A stretch of 39,709 nucleotides of DNA from positions 55,813 to 95,521 of the forward strand of contig BEXV01001241.1 of NCBI GenBank assembly GCA_003118195.1, given 5' to 3'. Both the position numbers and the translations under genes were made by a program. Numbering within the stretch: the first letter of the stretch is position 1; the number at the start of each line of letters is the position of its first letter. This document shows, piece by piece, positions 21,589-33,797 of the stretch. The stretch comes from Hemicentrotus pulcherrimus (Eukaryota > Echinodermata > Echinoidea > Camarodonta > Strongylocentrotidae). A model generated the notes under the pieces. That model ran no database searches, was not told the origin of the DNA, and worked only from the letters and a program-made list of their open reading frames with translations.

Positions 21589-24179
21589 AATTTAACCCCA
21601 ACATCCCAAATCCTAAGTTGAAAAAAGTGCCAGACAACCCTCCCGCCCCAGCACCCCTCCCCCCTTTTACAGACCTGCAATTGCACGCTGAAGGCTCAGT
21701 CACGCGTGTATCCCTATTGATCGAACTATTTAATTTTCCCTTTTCTTCCACGCCAGGATCTTATTAAATCAAGAAAAAGATCATTATATTCTCTTAATTA
21801 AAGGGATTTTCATAATTTACGAGAGTCAGGAGGAAAATAATGTTCAGTCGCACACAATGAGCCAACGTCAATGCAAACTAATTATATGTTTTCAATATAT
21901 TACTTTCCAGTCGTGTTATTTCATGGAAAGGGACTTTCAATTATGGCATTTTAAAGGGAAGTATTGTCCAACAAAAAGGATGAGAAGGAGAGAACGGGTT
22001 GAGAGAAAACGAGATACATGGAGGGACTGGAAATTGGACAGAGAGAGAAGAGAAAGAGGGGAACGGGAAGGGGGAGTGATAAGTATTTTTAGTTTTAGTT
22101 TTCGTTTGCTGATGTTTATATGAATATTATGTGTTTGTATATTATATTTGTAAACTAGGCCTAAAGGCTCTATTCACGTAGTTCCCCGTATTGATTGTAT
22201 TTTTTTTTTATCAAGAATGAACAGAAATGAAACGAAATGAATTGATTTGAAAGAAGAAATGAGACGAACTTAAGAATAGGGAGAAGAAGAAATGTTCAAA
22301 AAGTTTGTTCGTTTCTTTTTTTCTCTCGTGATTTGATGTTCAGTATTAATGCTTAATGTCCTGTGAAATGTACTACAAGATTTTAAGTACTATTAAACAA
22401 CAAATATATTAAAACATAGATATGGCAAACGAAATGCTCAGGTTTGCCATAATTGGCACTAAAAAGAGTTTCAAAGCAATTCTGGCGCATATGTACTTCA
22501 ACCGAATCGATAGACCACTCGAAGTGGAGAGCTTGTTGGGCTTTTTGATTTATACCAATAAGCCACAGTAGCATTTCTGGAGTTATTGTCAATTATATGA
22601 TTTTGGGCTATTGAATATTTTCCGTAGAATATCCAAAATACAACTTATATCTTATGAATATAAACAATATAAGATAGACTTGTTAAGTTACTGATGTTCC
22701 ACGTAAGCTTAAGTGATTGGTGTATGACTATGAAGTAAGTCCGCGTTTCAAGCCCAAGCTTCTTTTCGAATTATTTTGGTAAGTTGTAACTAACTCATTT
22801 TCAATTAGTTGACAGGGCTTAAACTTTAGGGCACCCTGACGTCATAAAAGATTACAGTTTATGAAATAACTGGGATTTAAAGCTCACTTTTAGCTCATCT
22901 GCTCCGTGCATTATATACATCACTCACAGTAGCATTTAAGAGTAGCATTTAAGAGAATGATCAAAGTATCGGAATAACGGACAAGATTATGTTACCAGGG
23001 AAACGCTTTGCAGGCTGGTGTTTTAAAATGATTCTTGATGCAAGGTTCTCGGTCTGCCAATGAATAAAATGAACGTAAAATAGCTGACTTGAAGATGGAA
23101 ACACCATTGGATCGAGATCTCATCCATATAACGTGTAATACATAATGGAATTTACTCTAATTTTTAGACAGTGCATTTGCTGGTGAATTAGACTTCTATT
23201 ATGACGTAGTGAATGGGGGTCGATTCGGTGTGACGTAACCAGGACAATGAAATATTGCACTCAATGAAAGTAATCCTTTCCAGATATTCTATTTAAACAA
23301 GATCCAGTGAATAATGGCAGGATCCCTCATTGAGTAATGCATTTACATATTATATATTATTTGTTTCCTTCAGTCAAAACTGTCGGTCCATATTATACAA
23401 ATTAACTTAACTCAACACTCGGCTTTCAATGTCGGACCCAGATTGTATGCGTTAAAAGAATTGTTACAAAACAGTGACAGCTTATACAACGTGTTTTGAT
23501 AAATTAATGTGTGTTAATAATGTCAGTTTCGTGCAAGGCCTTCAGCTTTGGCCTGAAAAACAAGGGGCTTTTTAGATTAATTTCTCTTGATTAATTCACC
23601 AAAACACAATAAAATACAATATAGAGGTCAAGATCTTAGTGTTATGCAGGCTAATTTCCCAATATGAATTGCTTTGGGTAGATTCATTTCATTAGTTTAT
23701 AAGGTCATTTAATTAATTTGTAAGGTCATCGACGATTCACGCCATTGGTGTGTGTCGTGTTATTTGTTTCCTACGTGCATTTCTCTTTGATTTTCTGATT
23801 TATAGTTTTACATTATTATTTATCTTCATTGATTTTTGTATTGTAAATTGTGTTTATCTGTGATGTTATTGCGTCATTTTGTCTTCAGTGTGAGTGGACC
23901 CGAAGAATAACGACATTCGTGCTGATCAGGATGTACCATTCCGCAAGTGGTAAATCAATTTTTGAAAAATACAAAATTAATAAATTAGTCACAAAACATG
24001 ACATGTGATTTGACTACACGCTCACAGGCAACTCGTTTCGCACACCAAATGTTACTTTAACCTTCACTACCGTCGTAAACTAATATAGGCCTAATCATAA
24101 AAAAAAAATGAAGACAGCGCAGATGATAAATGGAATGAGTACTTATTAAACCTTCATATAAAATCAATAGGCCTGTTAT
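21589..24179. other. Gene-free AT-rich DNA
   Basis: No recognisable exon. A second TGACGTCA lies at 22838-22845, and a purine-rich stretch at about 21980-22075. The stretch AGGCCTAAAGGCTC at about 22158 and the nearby GAAATGAA-type repeats may be a decayed retroelement 3' end, but this is weak. Confidence 0.5.
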
Positions 24180-24830
24180 TTCTATTTAATAGGAGGAGGA
24201 CAACTTCTTTCCCCTTCCACCGGGTTTTTTGTTTTCAAAACAAATTCCATCATAAACAGTATATCCATGTATCATACACAAATAATTCAAGAAATAATTT
24301 CCATACATAATGGCTTGACACATATAATAATCATCACGGCCGAAAACTTTCGTGGCAGATAAAAACAAACATTTATGACAAAATTAGTACTTTAAATATA
24401 TAATTAAAACAAATACCAAACATAAAATACATGATCATGTTTATGTTAGCACATTTTCAACACTCTCAAAATATTTTCTAAAGTGAAACCATTTCTTCTT
24501 AAATTTATCCTCTCTGAGATTTGTTTGGTATATATATTTTTCCATTTCATAATAACGTTTTACAGCTGATAAAATTATATCAAATGATGGTAGTTGATTT
24601 CGTAATTTAGCTGAAAATAATTCCTGTCTTACAACCATCAGAACAGTTGAGTGCACTATTATTGCTACCGCAAAATCCACACAATTTGTTTTTATTTGTC
24701 AGTTTGATCCTTTCCCCCGTATTACGAAATATCCAAAACTCTAAACCTCGACCATATTTCATAGTTACAAAAGCAAAAAACATGTATGATAGTTTCATCA
24801 TTTTTACTACAAAATTATTACAGTAATAAA
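24180..24830 (-). mobile_element. Decayed LINE, end of the reverse-transcriptase ORF and 3' region
   Basis: Minus-strand reading at 24441-24680 gives a stretch (RNQLPSFDIILSAVKRYYEM, then EKYIYQTNLREDKFKKKW) resembling the Lys/Tyr-rich C-terminal tail of LINE polymerases of the L2/CR1-like kind. There a Leu-Pro-Ser/Asn turn precedes a charged helix ending in KKW. An overlapping frame at 24607-24801 contains CGFC, possibly a remnant of the Cys-x2-Cys motif upstream in such proteins. The frame change and the lack of upstream RT motifs mark it as a truncated, broken copy. This rests on pattern memory, not on an alignment. Confidence 0.4.
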
Positions 24831-25340
24831 TTACTACAGTAATAAGTGGAGTGTATCATAATGATTCCGTATTTAATATGTGTACTCATGTATGTTTATG
24901 TGACTATTTATACTTTATATTCTACTGCGCCATCAGCATCACTATTGTGATGTAAACCGGCGCATTACGAGTGTTCATAATGATTTACATCCGAGTTTCT
25001 TGAATGATCAATTGCTGGTGACAATTTCTCGACTATTAACTTTTCAATCATATTTTCTCCTTACACAGAGCTTCCGAGAGTTCATGTGCATTTTAGAAAA
25101 TCCAAGTTGTTTCAATCTTGGTATATGTTTTTCTTTTTGACGTAGATCGAAATGGATTTAATGGATGAAAAGGATCACATTGCATGTAGGTATGACATGA
25201 TGATGATGGGGATGATGATATTTCTTGTTTATCCAGGGTATTTATTAATGATGTTCTCCCTGAGGGCCCTGCAATCATATTAATATCCGGCTTGCAATCG
25301 ATACACATGGTTGTTAGAACTTCACACCAAATTGTTACTA
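24831..25340. other. Gene-free DNA with GATGAT repeat
   Basis: A minus-strand ORF of 99 codons at 25093-25392 has no known domain. The stretch around 25200-25290 (GATGATG repeats, TTTATCCAGGG, CTCCCTGAGGGCCCTGCAAT) has the feel of an interspersed repeat tail, but I cannot assign a family. Confidence 0.4.
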
Positions 25341-26441
25341 TTTTTTTACATGTTCTTGCTTTACATATCTGCATGAGAACTTGCAATAGCAAATTGTGTT
25401 TCTATGTAACATAGAGATATGTTGCGCTGTATTGAACGTAGAACTTGTTTTCAATTAACTAGTGCTCATCCATGATTATCACACGACCTTGTTACCCGTA
25501 TCTAAACATCTCTGACTTCTCGCTGATGATACCGAAGGCGTTCACACAGGCGTTCACACAGGCACATACCATCCCGCGCAAGATTGTCTGCATGCAGTAC
25601 GTCAATAATATATCGGGTGAATAGCGTAAAAGCTATGTGATGTTTTGAATGTTATATGGTGGAGTTGTTCCTAATGTGAACGGGCCTGGCATGCTGTTCG
25701 TGCTCACAACCTAATAACAAGTCTCTGATTAGACGGATATCTTAATGTCAGTGGAACTCTGAATAGAAGACAGAAATAGATCGTGATCTTTCGTGGTTTT
25801 CTGGAGTCATTTTTCTAACAACGACAAATGATTTTATTGATGAATAGATAGAAAATGAAGCAAAGGCGCATTGGTAATCACAATACACACNTTTTTTACA
25901 TGTTCTTGCTTTACATATCTGCATGAGAACTTGCAATAGCAAATTGTGTTTCTATCTAACATAGCGATATGTTGCGCTGTATTGAACGTAGAACTTGTTT
26001 TCAATTAACTAGTGCTCATCCATGATTATCACACGACCTTGTTACCCGTATCTAAACATCTCTGACTTCTCGCTGATGATACCGAAGGCGTTCACACAGG
26101 CGTTCACACAGGCACATACCATCCCGCGCAAGATTGTCTGCATGCAGTACGTCAATAATATATCGGGTGAATAGCGTAAAAGCTATGTGATGTTTTGAAT
26201 GTTATATGGTGGAGTTGTTCCTAATGTGAACGGGCCTGGCATGCTGTTCGTGCTCACAACCTAATAACAAGTCCCTGATTAGACGGATATCTCAATGTCA
26301 GTGGAACTCTGAATAGAAGACAGAAATAGATCGTGATCTTTCGTGGTTTTCTGGAGTCATTTGTACCGACAACGACGAATGATTTTATTGATGAATAGAT
26401 AGAAAATGAAGCAAAGGCGCATTGGTAATCACAATACACAC
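25341..26441 (+). repeat. Direct duplication of about 550 bp with a single N at the junction
   Basis: Segment 25341-25890 is repeated at 25891-26441, with the single N at 25891 in place of the first T of the second copy. I counted roughly ten differences, including one single-base indel near 25810/26363, giving about 2 percent divergence. The copies abut exactly at the N. This is what results when two alleles are joined as consecutive contigs, though a real recent tandem duplication is possible. Each copy holds a small internal direct repeat, GGCGTTCACACA twice. Confidence 0.95.
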
Positions 26442-26549
26442 TAAACAGCTGTTACCATGGTGACACATTTTCGATTCTGAATGTTTGTTCAAACCTAAAG
26501 ACAGTACTGGATCTATCGTCATATTTTGCCTTATTTAATTGGTTTAAAG

Positions 26550-26735
26550 CCTATTTCTTGATCATTCTATGCGGTTGTTTTTATTCTATTTATACTCTGA
26601 TAAAGACTTTTTATTGTCAATGTTTTAAATAGTCATCTTACAATGACATTTTAATTGTAAACATTCACAATTCGGCCTTGCGGCTGCGAGGAAAGTATTT
26701 GAATAAAACATTTTGAATGAATAAATGAACGAACT
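26550..26735 (+). mobile_element. Non-LTR retroelement 3' end
   Basis: CACAATTCGGCCTTGCGGCTGC is followed by AATAAAACATTTTGAATGAA and a short TGAATGAA-type tail. A GGCC(T)...GGCTGC stem-like motif, then AATAAAACATTTTGAATGAATGAA, is the usual form of LINE/SINE 3' ends in marine invertebrate genomes. Only the 3' part is recognisable and no coding remnant is attached. Confidence 0.45.
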
Positions 26736-27420
26736 TAATGGAGTTGTTTTACCCTGATGCACTTCATGAATTGATCATTTTATCCGGATGGATTACGGTA
26801 TGAATACGCCTTTTCTTGTCTTCTTCTAGCACTGGGGATATTGAGGGAGTAGAGCAATATAAACAGCATTTTCCTCAATGATGCAGAAAACATGTCGCAT
26901 CTTTCTATGAATGATCATCTATAACATTTCAATTCTACGATATAACAGATTATTGTGGGATTTTTTGAAATAATAATTATTATCATTATTTTTTTTTTGG
27001 GGGGGGGGGGTGATGTTACACCCTCGCATTCTACGATTCTAATAGATGACAAATTGTCACTCTCTCACAGGGACAAAAAAGTGAGATAAATCAATAATCT
27101 TATCAACTAAGTCTTTTTCTATTCATAGGACGAGTAACATTATAATTGCGATGTATTGTAATATTTTCAGCCTTTATAAAGGAAAGTCATCTTGAACACG
27201 TGGCTTTGAATTTTTTGAAACATAATATGGCACCATATATATTATGGTGTGCATTATCAACATCTTGAATGGAAACCCAATCCCGAAGCAGAATCTATGT
27301 TTTGTGAATACGTGCTATTTAACCACGGTTATAAGCATAAAAAATCTTAACATCCTCTACCGTGATAGCAAAAGTCCGAGCCGGGAATTCACAAATACTA
27401 CTGGCGTTCTTAGCCGCTTC
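26736..27420. other. Gene-free DNA
   Basis: No gene recognised. It contains 12 G at 26999-27010 directly after a T run. Confidence 0.5.
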
Positions 27421-27505
27421 TTCCTTTCTCTCTGTCTCTCTCTGTCTCTCTCTCTGTCTCTCTCTCCCTTTCGCCCTCCCTCCCTCCCCCTCTCTCTGTC
27501 TCTGC
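27421..27505. repeat. CT/CTGT microsatellite
   Basis: Imperfect (CT)n with regular TCTCTGTC units and C-rich interruptions. Confidence 0.9.
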
Positions 27506-27680
27506 CTAATATCCATCTTACTGTCTCTCAATCGAAGAAGAACACGCAAGAGGCGTTTAGATGGCGTGAGATTAGCATTTTCACGGTACTAGAGTGTCGA
27601 TACAAATCTTGATTAGATATGAAATTCGCGACTATTAAGTTGTCTCTTCGCGCCTTCAAAATTCGGTACTTGAACGTTGA

Positions 27681-27681
27681 T

Positions 27682-27717
<36 letters not shown>

Positions 27718-27880
27718 TCTTTCTCTGCCCTATCTCTTCATCTTTCCTCGGTCTCTAATGTCTCTACCCGAGTTTCAAATTTCTTTAGTTTTTGCACTGG
27801 TCGTTAGCATCTCTTTTCATTCTCTCTCTCTCCCTCCCTCTCTCTCTCTTTCTTTCTCTTTCTCTCTCTGTCTTTTTCTT

Positions 27881-27922
<42 letters not shown>

Positions 27923-27927
27923 CCTCC
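27681..27927. repeat. CT microsatellite in two blocks
   Basis: (CT)n from about 27681 to 27715 and again from about 27821 to 27927, separated by about 105 bases of non-repetitive pyrimidine-biased DNA. ORFs across it give Ser/Leu runs only. Confidence 0.9.
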
Positions 27928-28544
27928 CTTTCTCCTAAGTGCACATTTCCATTGCATTTTACAGGCATTTTTTCTCCATTTCTTAAGGCAGTTTCGTGTG
28001 TCCTTTCTCTTTCACCCTCATAATCTCTAACCTAGTATCAATATGGGTGTTTTTACTTCATATGCATGCATTGGACACACATCTATCCTATTCCTCACTA
28101 TCATGAGTCTAAATAGCATATGGGTAGAGATGTTGTTTTCCGTATACGCCAATAATTGTTAGGACCACTATTATAATTTATGATTCAATTTGGCTCTTTC
28201 ATGGACCATGACCATCCTTAATTCACTCAGATCAATCATTATTGACTTTCCAATCATTGGCATTCATCTTAAAAGCAATCTGACACCCTCGTTTCACGAC
28301 TCCATTATTTGCAAATCCTGGGAGGATAACTTGATATACAATAATATAAAATTGCATCGTGTATTATGAGTGTCATTCAAGAGGATCCTTGGCCCATTAT
28401 CGTATGTTATTAGGGCCACAAGGGTATTATCTCGGCGATAAAAGGTATATCATGTCATTTATAACAAATAATTAATAGTGAGTATTTTCTAAAGCGCCCT
28501 GCCCATTTCGCAGAATGCGCCAGGCGCTAGAATGCACACTGTAA
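27928..28544. other. Gene-free DNA
   Basis: Pyrimidine-rich at first, then ordinary AT-rich DNA. Nothing identifiable as a gene or RNA. Confidence 0.5.
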
Positions 28545-28727
28545 ATTCGTTGTGTAACGACTTTTCACAACAGTTTGGTGGTTCACTCCTTACACAAGGG
28601 TTGTGTTAAATTGTTGTTGTTGTTTTTTTTTAGATACCCTTGGCTATTTTTTACAAAACTTAACACAACCCCTGTGTAAGAAGTGAACCCCCAACTGTTG
28701 TGTATTAAAAGTCGTCACACAATAATG
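28545..28727. mobile_element. Long hairpin (inverted repeat with about 70-bp arms)
   Basis: The left arm 28545-28612 and the right arm 28657-28727 are inverted copies. They share, in order, TTGTGT(A/G)ACGACTTTT, CACAACAGTT, GGTTCACT, CTTACACA, GGGTTGTGTTAA, with a few mismatches and one small indel. The loop is about 44 bases. A short CCGCTTTTATATAGCGCT motif follows directly on the right. Such a structure fits a fold-back MITE, and its transcript would form a near-perfect hairpin. Confidence 0.75.
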
Positions 28728-30504
28728 TTCCGCTTTTATATAGCGCTTATCTATACGATGTGAAAATGGAAAGCATAAACTATAATCAAATGTAAATTGC
28801 AGTATGCAGAGTACATGAACAATATTATTGCGAGTAAAACAGAATACATCGAATAAATAAGTTGAAAATAATACACACTATGAATGACATAGATGAAATG
28901 TTAAAATATTGAATTACTTGTAATCGATTGAATTATGAACTTCAGCAAGTGATGAGTCGTGGATTTATTTGACGCAATGACAAAATCAATCGCGTGTCAG
29001 GTCCAACGAAATAGGCTCTGGGGATAAATATTGGTTCCCGAGATTGACAGGGGTCGAAGTAAATTGGAAAACTGATAATTTACAAATGAAATGCTTACTG
29101 AAATAATGTGATTATGTTCAATAAAGACAACTACTCCACATGCGTCATGACAGAGTTACTTGACACTCCCGTGGTAATTTATAACTTGCAGTTAATTTCG
29201 TTAGAGAATATCTTATAGACTAGCTCAATTACAGAATCGGCTATTTCGTTATTAACTATCACAACTCATTCATTATCCTGTAACCTTTTCACAGTACCCT
29301 CATCTCTCCCTCTCTTTCTCTTGCAATTCTCCGAGACCAATTTTACTATTCACCTAATGAAAATTGTGTATTCTCCTTGTGAACAATCCTTTTACAATGT
29401 TTGTGTCAACGCACTTTGAAACGACGCTATCTTGTTTTGTTAAAAAACATCTTCTTTTATTTTTGATAAAAAACAACAAATTCATGATTGTGATATGAGT
29501 TTATCTAATAACAATATGAAACAAACACAAACTTTGAAATGAAACGACAGGAATTTATTCACTGTGTACATTTATCAATTCATCTAGGCTATTCATTCAT
29601 TCATTCATTCATTTATACATCTATACTGTTTAATAGTTTCTTTTCGATTTTATTCTAACGAAATATTATCCATGACAAGAAATGATGGATACGAAAATGA
29701 TATCCAAGTACATAATCGATTTCCTAAATTGATTTCACTTGAATCTGATGGGTATTTTTTAAAAGTAGATGATTAACTTGCTGCAATGACATTACAAAAC
29801 GATATGTCAAACATTGTTAGACATGTTGATTCTTTAGGACTATAGAAGGCCTCTCAAAACTGGTATATTTATTCAGGTTTTTAATATTTACTTTTATTGT
29901 GCTGTCAAACGCATTGTGACGTTTTCAAATGGTAGACATTATTTAATCAGCTGTACATGTAGATGAGTGTTCTGAAAATAGCCACAAAGTAATGTACTTT
30001 ATTCTGTGTTCATTGTGCATACAGTGCCATGTTCATCAATTTATTTACATACAGTGTCGTGTGCAACAGGTAGGGTTAAGGTTAGGGTTGTGGTTATATT
30101 TGAAACATGCCTCTATACGACCGATTACATAATGCCTACCTGTTATAGTGCACTCCATTAAAACGATTCGTTGGTTAATTATTCAGTGGGAGTTCATTAA
30201 TTAGATACACTAATCTTATCAATTGATTGGCAATGTCAAGGATAGACCATGTATAATGGAATTATACACGGATAGGAATCAGCGTCTCTTCCACATGCAG
30301 ATTATGTGTCAGTCTCGTCTCTGCATCTGCAGCAGACAAATTCCGATATTCATTTAGGGCGCACATTCTATGATTCTTGTTCTACTAGCCTCACTGTTCT
30401 TGGGCTTCCCTGTTTACAAGGGTTTTAACAATATTGCATAATTAATAACAATGATGTTGATGGAATTATCTAGCAATTAAGTGTAGTTTGTATAATGTTT
30501 GTAT
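28728..30504. other. Gene-free AT-rich DNA
   Basis: No exon recognised. Small features: (ATTC)n at about 29590-29612 and a TTAGGG-like patch at 30070-30094 (TAGGGTTAAGGTTAGGGTTG), too short to call an interstitial telomere. Confidence 0.5.
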
Positions 30505-30655
30505 GCTATCTTAGTCGAGTGTTTCAGCACTTAACTTGAAATGCAAAGGTCGTGGGTTCGATTCCCGACATGGCACTAATGTACTTTGGCAAGGCTTTAA
30601 ACTACATTTACCACTTCATATACCCTGGAGAGAAAGATTAACTTGGTAGAAGGAC
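30505..30655 (+). mobile_element. tRNA-derived SINE-like fragment
   Basis: Box A-like CTTAGTCGAGTG is followed by a canonical box B, GGTTCGATTCC, at 30555-30565. Then come CTTTGGCAAGG, a TTTAAACTACATTTACCACT block, and an ACTTGGTAGAAGG tail. The tRNA-like head with tRNA-unrelated body is the standard SINE arrangement and matches the fragments at 14870 and 38165. Confidence 0.6.
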
Positions 30656-31533
30656 AAAATCTTTAGTAGCTGTAATATGCTCTCAAAGTTATGGTAGGAA
30701 TAATACCCAGGGAGTGGAGAAGATGCACACTGTGTACATGGATGAATCCGATTACCGAGATCCGTAAAGCATAGGATGGTATTCCGTATTTCGATAAACA
30801 AAAGAAAAGTATTATTATTATTTCTAAATCCAGATTTGTTAGTATTGTTTGGAAGTTAAAAATGAATAAATGTAAATCGAATCATGGAACTATAAGCCAA
30901 TTCCAGACTTATGGCGGATCACATACTATTTGTATAGCATAATGTATACAAACATGCCAGTATGTGTTGCAGTTATTAGTATGGACTACATAAAAAAAAT
31001 TATTAACCATAACACTCTTACAATAAATTAAGTTTATATTTAATCAGCGATAACTAAATTTGAGAAATGTGATAAGAAAGGAATATATGCCAGTTTAGAA
31101 ACTTTCGGAAGAATTAAATTTACATTAAGAACATAATCATGATATATAATGATATTGTTGCTGAGAGGAAATGGGTACTTTCACAGAGGAAAAATACTTT
31201 TGTATTTACGTAACATGAATTGCGAGGATTAAAATGCAAAGGATAATTGCACCGCAGTAACACTTTCTTTTCTAATTTTACCTCACTACACTACGTCATT
31301 TGAAGTCGAGGTATTTCACCTCATCCCGCAGCTATTTTTGTCTTGAGTAAAATATTACAAAATATGAGACAAGAGCGCTTTTCAAGGCACTTTCCTGGTA
31401 GAACGTGTGGGAAGCAACGTTAGATTGATTGAGGAAGGCGGTAAGGTGAAGTTTGGTGTCTCGTGTGACTTGATCGCGTATTCGATTGCAAGATAGTTCA
31501 ACCCTCATAGACATTGTCTCCCGAATCATTGAT
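30656..31533. other. Gene-free AT-rich DNA
   Basis: Nothing recognisable. The short ORFs at 30616-30801 and 31332-31529 on minus have no known domain. Confidence 0.5.
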
Positions 31534-31684
31534 TAAAGGGGCACTTTCCCCGTATTCCAGAGGGCGCTCAAAATACGTACGCAGGGGCGGACGGCGCTAA
31601 AGCTGCCTATTGACACCAACACAATACGGCTCTTAGGCAGAGGGCATGTTCCGATAACTACACTGCGGGGAACGTGCCCCTTTA
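31534..31684. mobile_element. Small MITE with 19-bp terminal inverted repeats
   Basis: The left end TAAAGGGGCACTTTCCCCG at 31534-31552 and the complement of the right end at 31666-31684 match at 18 of 19 bases. Total length is 151 bp, and the interior is more GC-rich than the flanks. The outermost TA pairs could be the target duplication, as in Tc1/mariner-type MITEs. No coding capacity. Confidence 0.7.
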
Positions 31685-33797
31685 CAATCTTTGTTGCGGT
31701 TTAATTTCCTCCCGCGTGCATCGTCATCCTGTAATGAGGATAAGCTCTATGTCCGAGGTCTTCATCTTCATGACCACGGTATCCTAAATTACTACTATAG
31801 GTCGAGGCGCTGGCATAATTAAAATGTGAGGGTGACGGGACTACCTGTAATAGTACATTCTTAAAGGTCAGTGTATACTTTGACTTGATGGAGGGGGGGT
31901 GGGGTGATTCCCTCCATTTTCGATAAAAATAACATAGAAAGCTATTGTGACGCCATTTGTATCTTTCCAGAAACACAGTGCAGTTTTCAAAAATGTGGTG
32001 GAAGGCGTGGTCGTTTGAGGGCAAAATGGACAGTTATTTTATTTGATAATCTCTTACCCGATTTTCATAAAATACTGGAAAATGAGTGAAAAAAAATCAC
32101 CCCAAAGATTCAGTTGGAGAAAAATAAATGAAACCCCCGATTCAACCCTTACCCCAACTTCCTACTCCCCCACTCTCCTTGGATATCTAATGGTGCGTCC
32201 TTTATACTAGACAAAACTGTAAAGGCAAAAGTATTATTCTTCGTATGTTACAAATTCAACCTACTCAAGAAGTGTACGGTAAAATTTAGCTCACCATAGA
32301 TTTTGCATAGTGTGCTTTTTNAGTCGTTGCGATTTTTTTTGGACTCCAAAGTCCCCATCCAGCTGTAGTAAATAGGCCCCGTTGTATAACAACTTACCAT
32401 TGATGATAACTTCAATGGAAACCTTGATTTGATTGCCTACTTAATTGGTAGTTAAGTCTGATGGCAAAGATATGCAACAGGGTCCTGGTTAGTTATTCAT
32501 TGAATGCTTTTATCGCCTCTGACAAGTCCGAGTAGCTGGGGTTCAGTCAGGGTAATCCCCTTGTCGATATGAGTGTTTGGGCCATATCATCATTCTGATA
32601 TGATTGTATACCACTTCACTGCTGATATGGAGGCTTTGCTTTCCCGTTACTCTGTCATTGGATGTTTGAAATCGACAGGGGTGGGTGGGGGAGGGGGTGC
32701 AGCCCCTAACCTCTACACTTAAGGATATACAGCCTTGTTTGTTTATGCAGCAGAGAGTGACTAAAAAGAAATGTTATGGGTGAGATGGAAACATCATTCA
32801 TCCAAACATTCATTATGCTTGATCAAAGAATAATGCGATTTGACTGTTACTCAGTGGTGAAAAATGGGCAGCGTTTCATGAAACCATCATAAGTACAAGT
32901 TCATCGACATCCTATCGAAATACGTGTATTAAGTTTAAAACGCGTTTCAATTGGGAGTCGGTGAACTTGTATGTATGAAAGATTCATGACATGATGCCAT
33001 GATGCCTGTTTTCTCCTGAAAGGATCTGAAATCAGTAAGCAAACAGAAGAAAAACTTATGTGAAGAGTATAAACTTGGTTTGTGAAAGGTTCTGTCGGGA
33101 ATAGAAGAAAGATCGCCTGACGAATTATAAGAACATTGCAAACGAAAATATTATTTAAGACTTTTTAAGTTTGTTTTTCTTATTCAATTTACAGGCTTCC
33201 AACTGGCTCCTCCCTGATTATGTGTTTTTTTTTTAAATTTCATATCGAATTTAATGTTATTTAAAAACGATGACTTATCTCTATGAAAACAACATGTGGT
33301 GTTGGATGACAAAATAAAATAAATTACGTCCTCAATTACCCTTTGAGCTAACGTTAACGGCCATTACCATGGCAACACGGTTATTAATCTTCTAAAGTGA
33401 TCGTAGTTATGATTATTTCCACTCTGCTCTGTAGTGTTAAGTCCTCAAAACGAAAGGATATTCATCAAATATTTTATACAAAGGGAAGTTACATTTTTTA
33501 ACCATGGACGTCAAATGCCTATAATGCTTACTTAACAGTAATATTAATTATGGCCGTAAAAATAGCCGCCTCTTTGATGGAGTTTACGATAGGATCATTT
33601 GCTTTGAATGAGGGAGGCTTTCCTCATCCCGTGATTAATGAGTTCAGGGAAAATTTAAGTGGCTTGTTTTCCCATCTTTGCGAGATTCGATATTGCTCTT
33701 CCCTAGCGATGTAAAGGATGACCGATAGTTTATCCCAATATGCAGGCTGATCGCGATGGCACTTAATCATACTGTTAATTCTCAGTTATTGATGTAT
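31685..33797. other. Gene-free DNA with a single-N join
   Basis: No recognisable exon. A single N sits at 32321. Unlike the N at 25891 it is not at a duplication junction. A few G-rich tracts occur (31890-31905, 32680-32700). Confidence 0.5.

Noticed and set aside
25093..25392. 99-codon minus-strand ORF rich in Cys and Ser
   Set aside because: No recognisable domain. Part of it lies in the duplicated segment and part in a GATGAT repeat, with no supporting splice sites seen.
30070..30094. Interstitial telomeric repeat
   Set aside because: Only two to three imperfect TTAGGG-like units, too few to separate from simple sequence.
30551..30570. tRNA gene suggested by a perfect box B
   Set aside because: No cloverleaf. 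The downstream tRNA-unrelated body shared with two other loci shows a SINE.
32321..32321. Second single-N join as another false duplication
   Set aside because: The flanking sequences do not repeat each other, so this N is only an unresolved base or a join.
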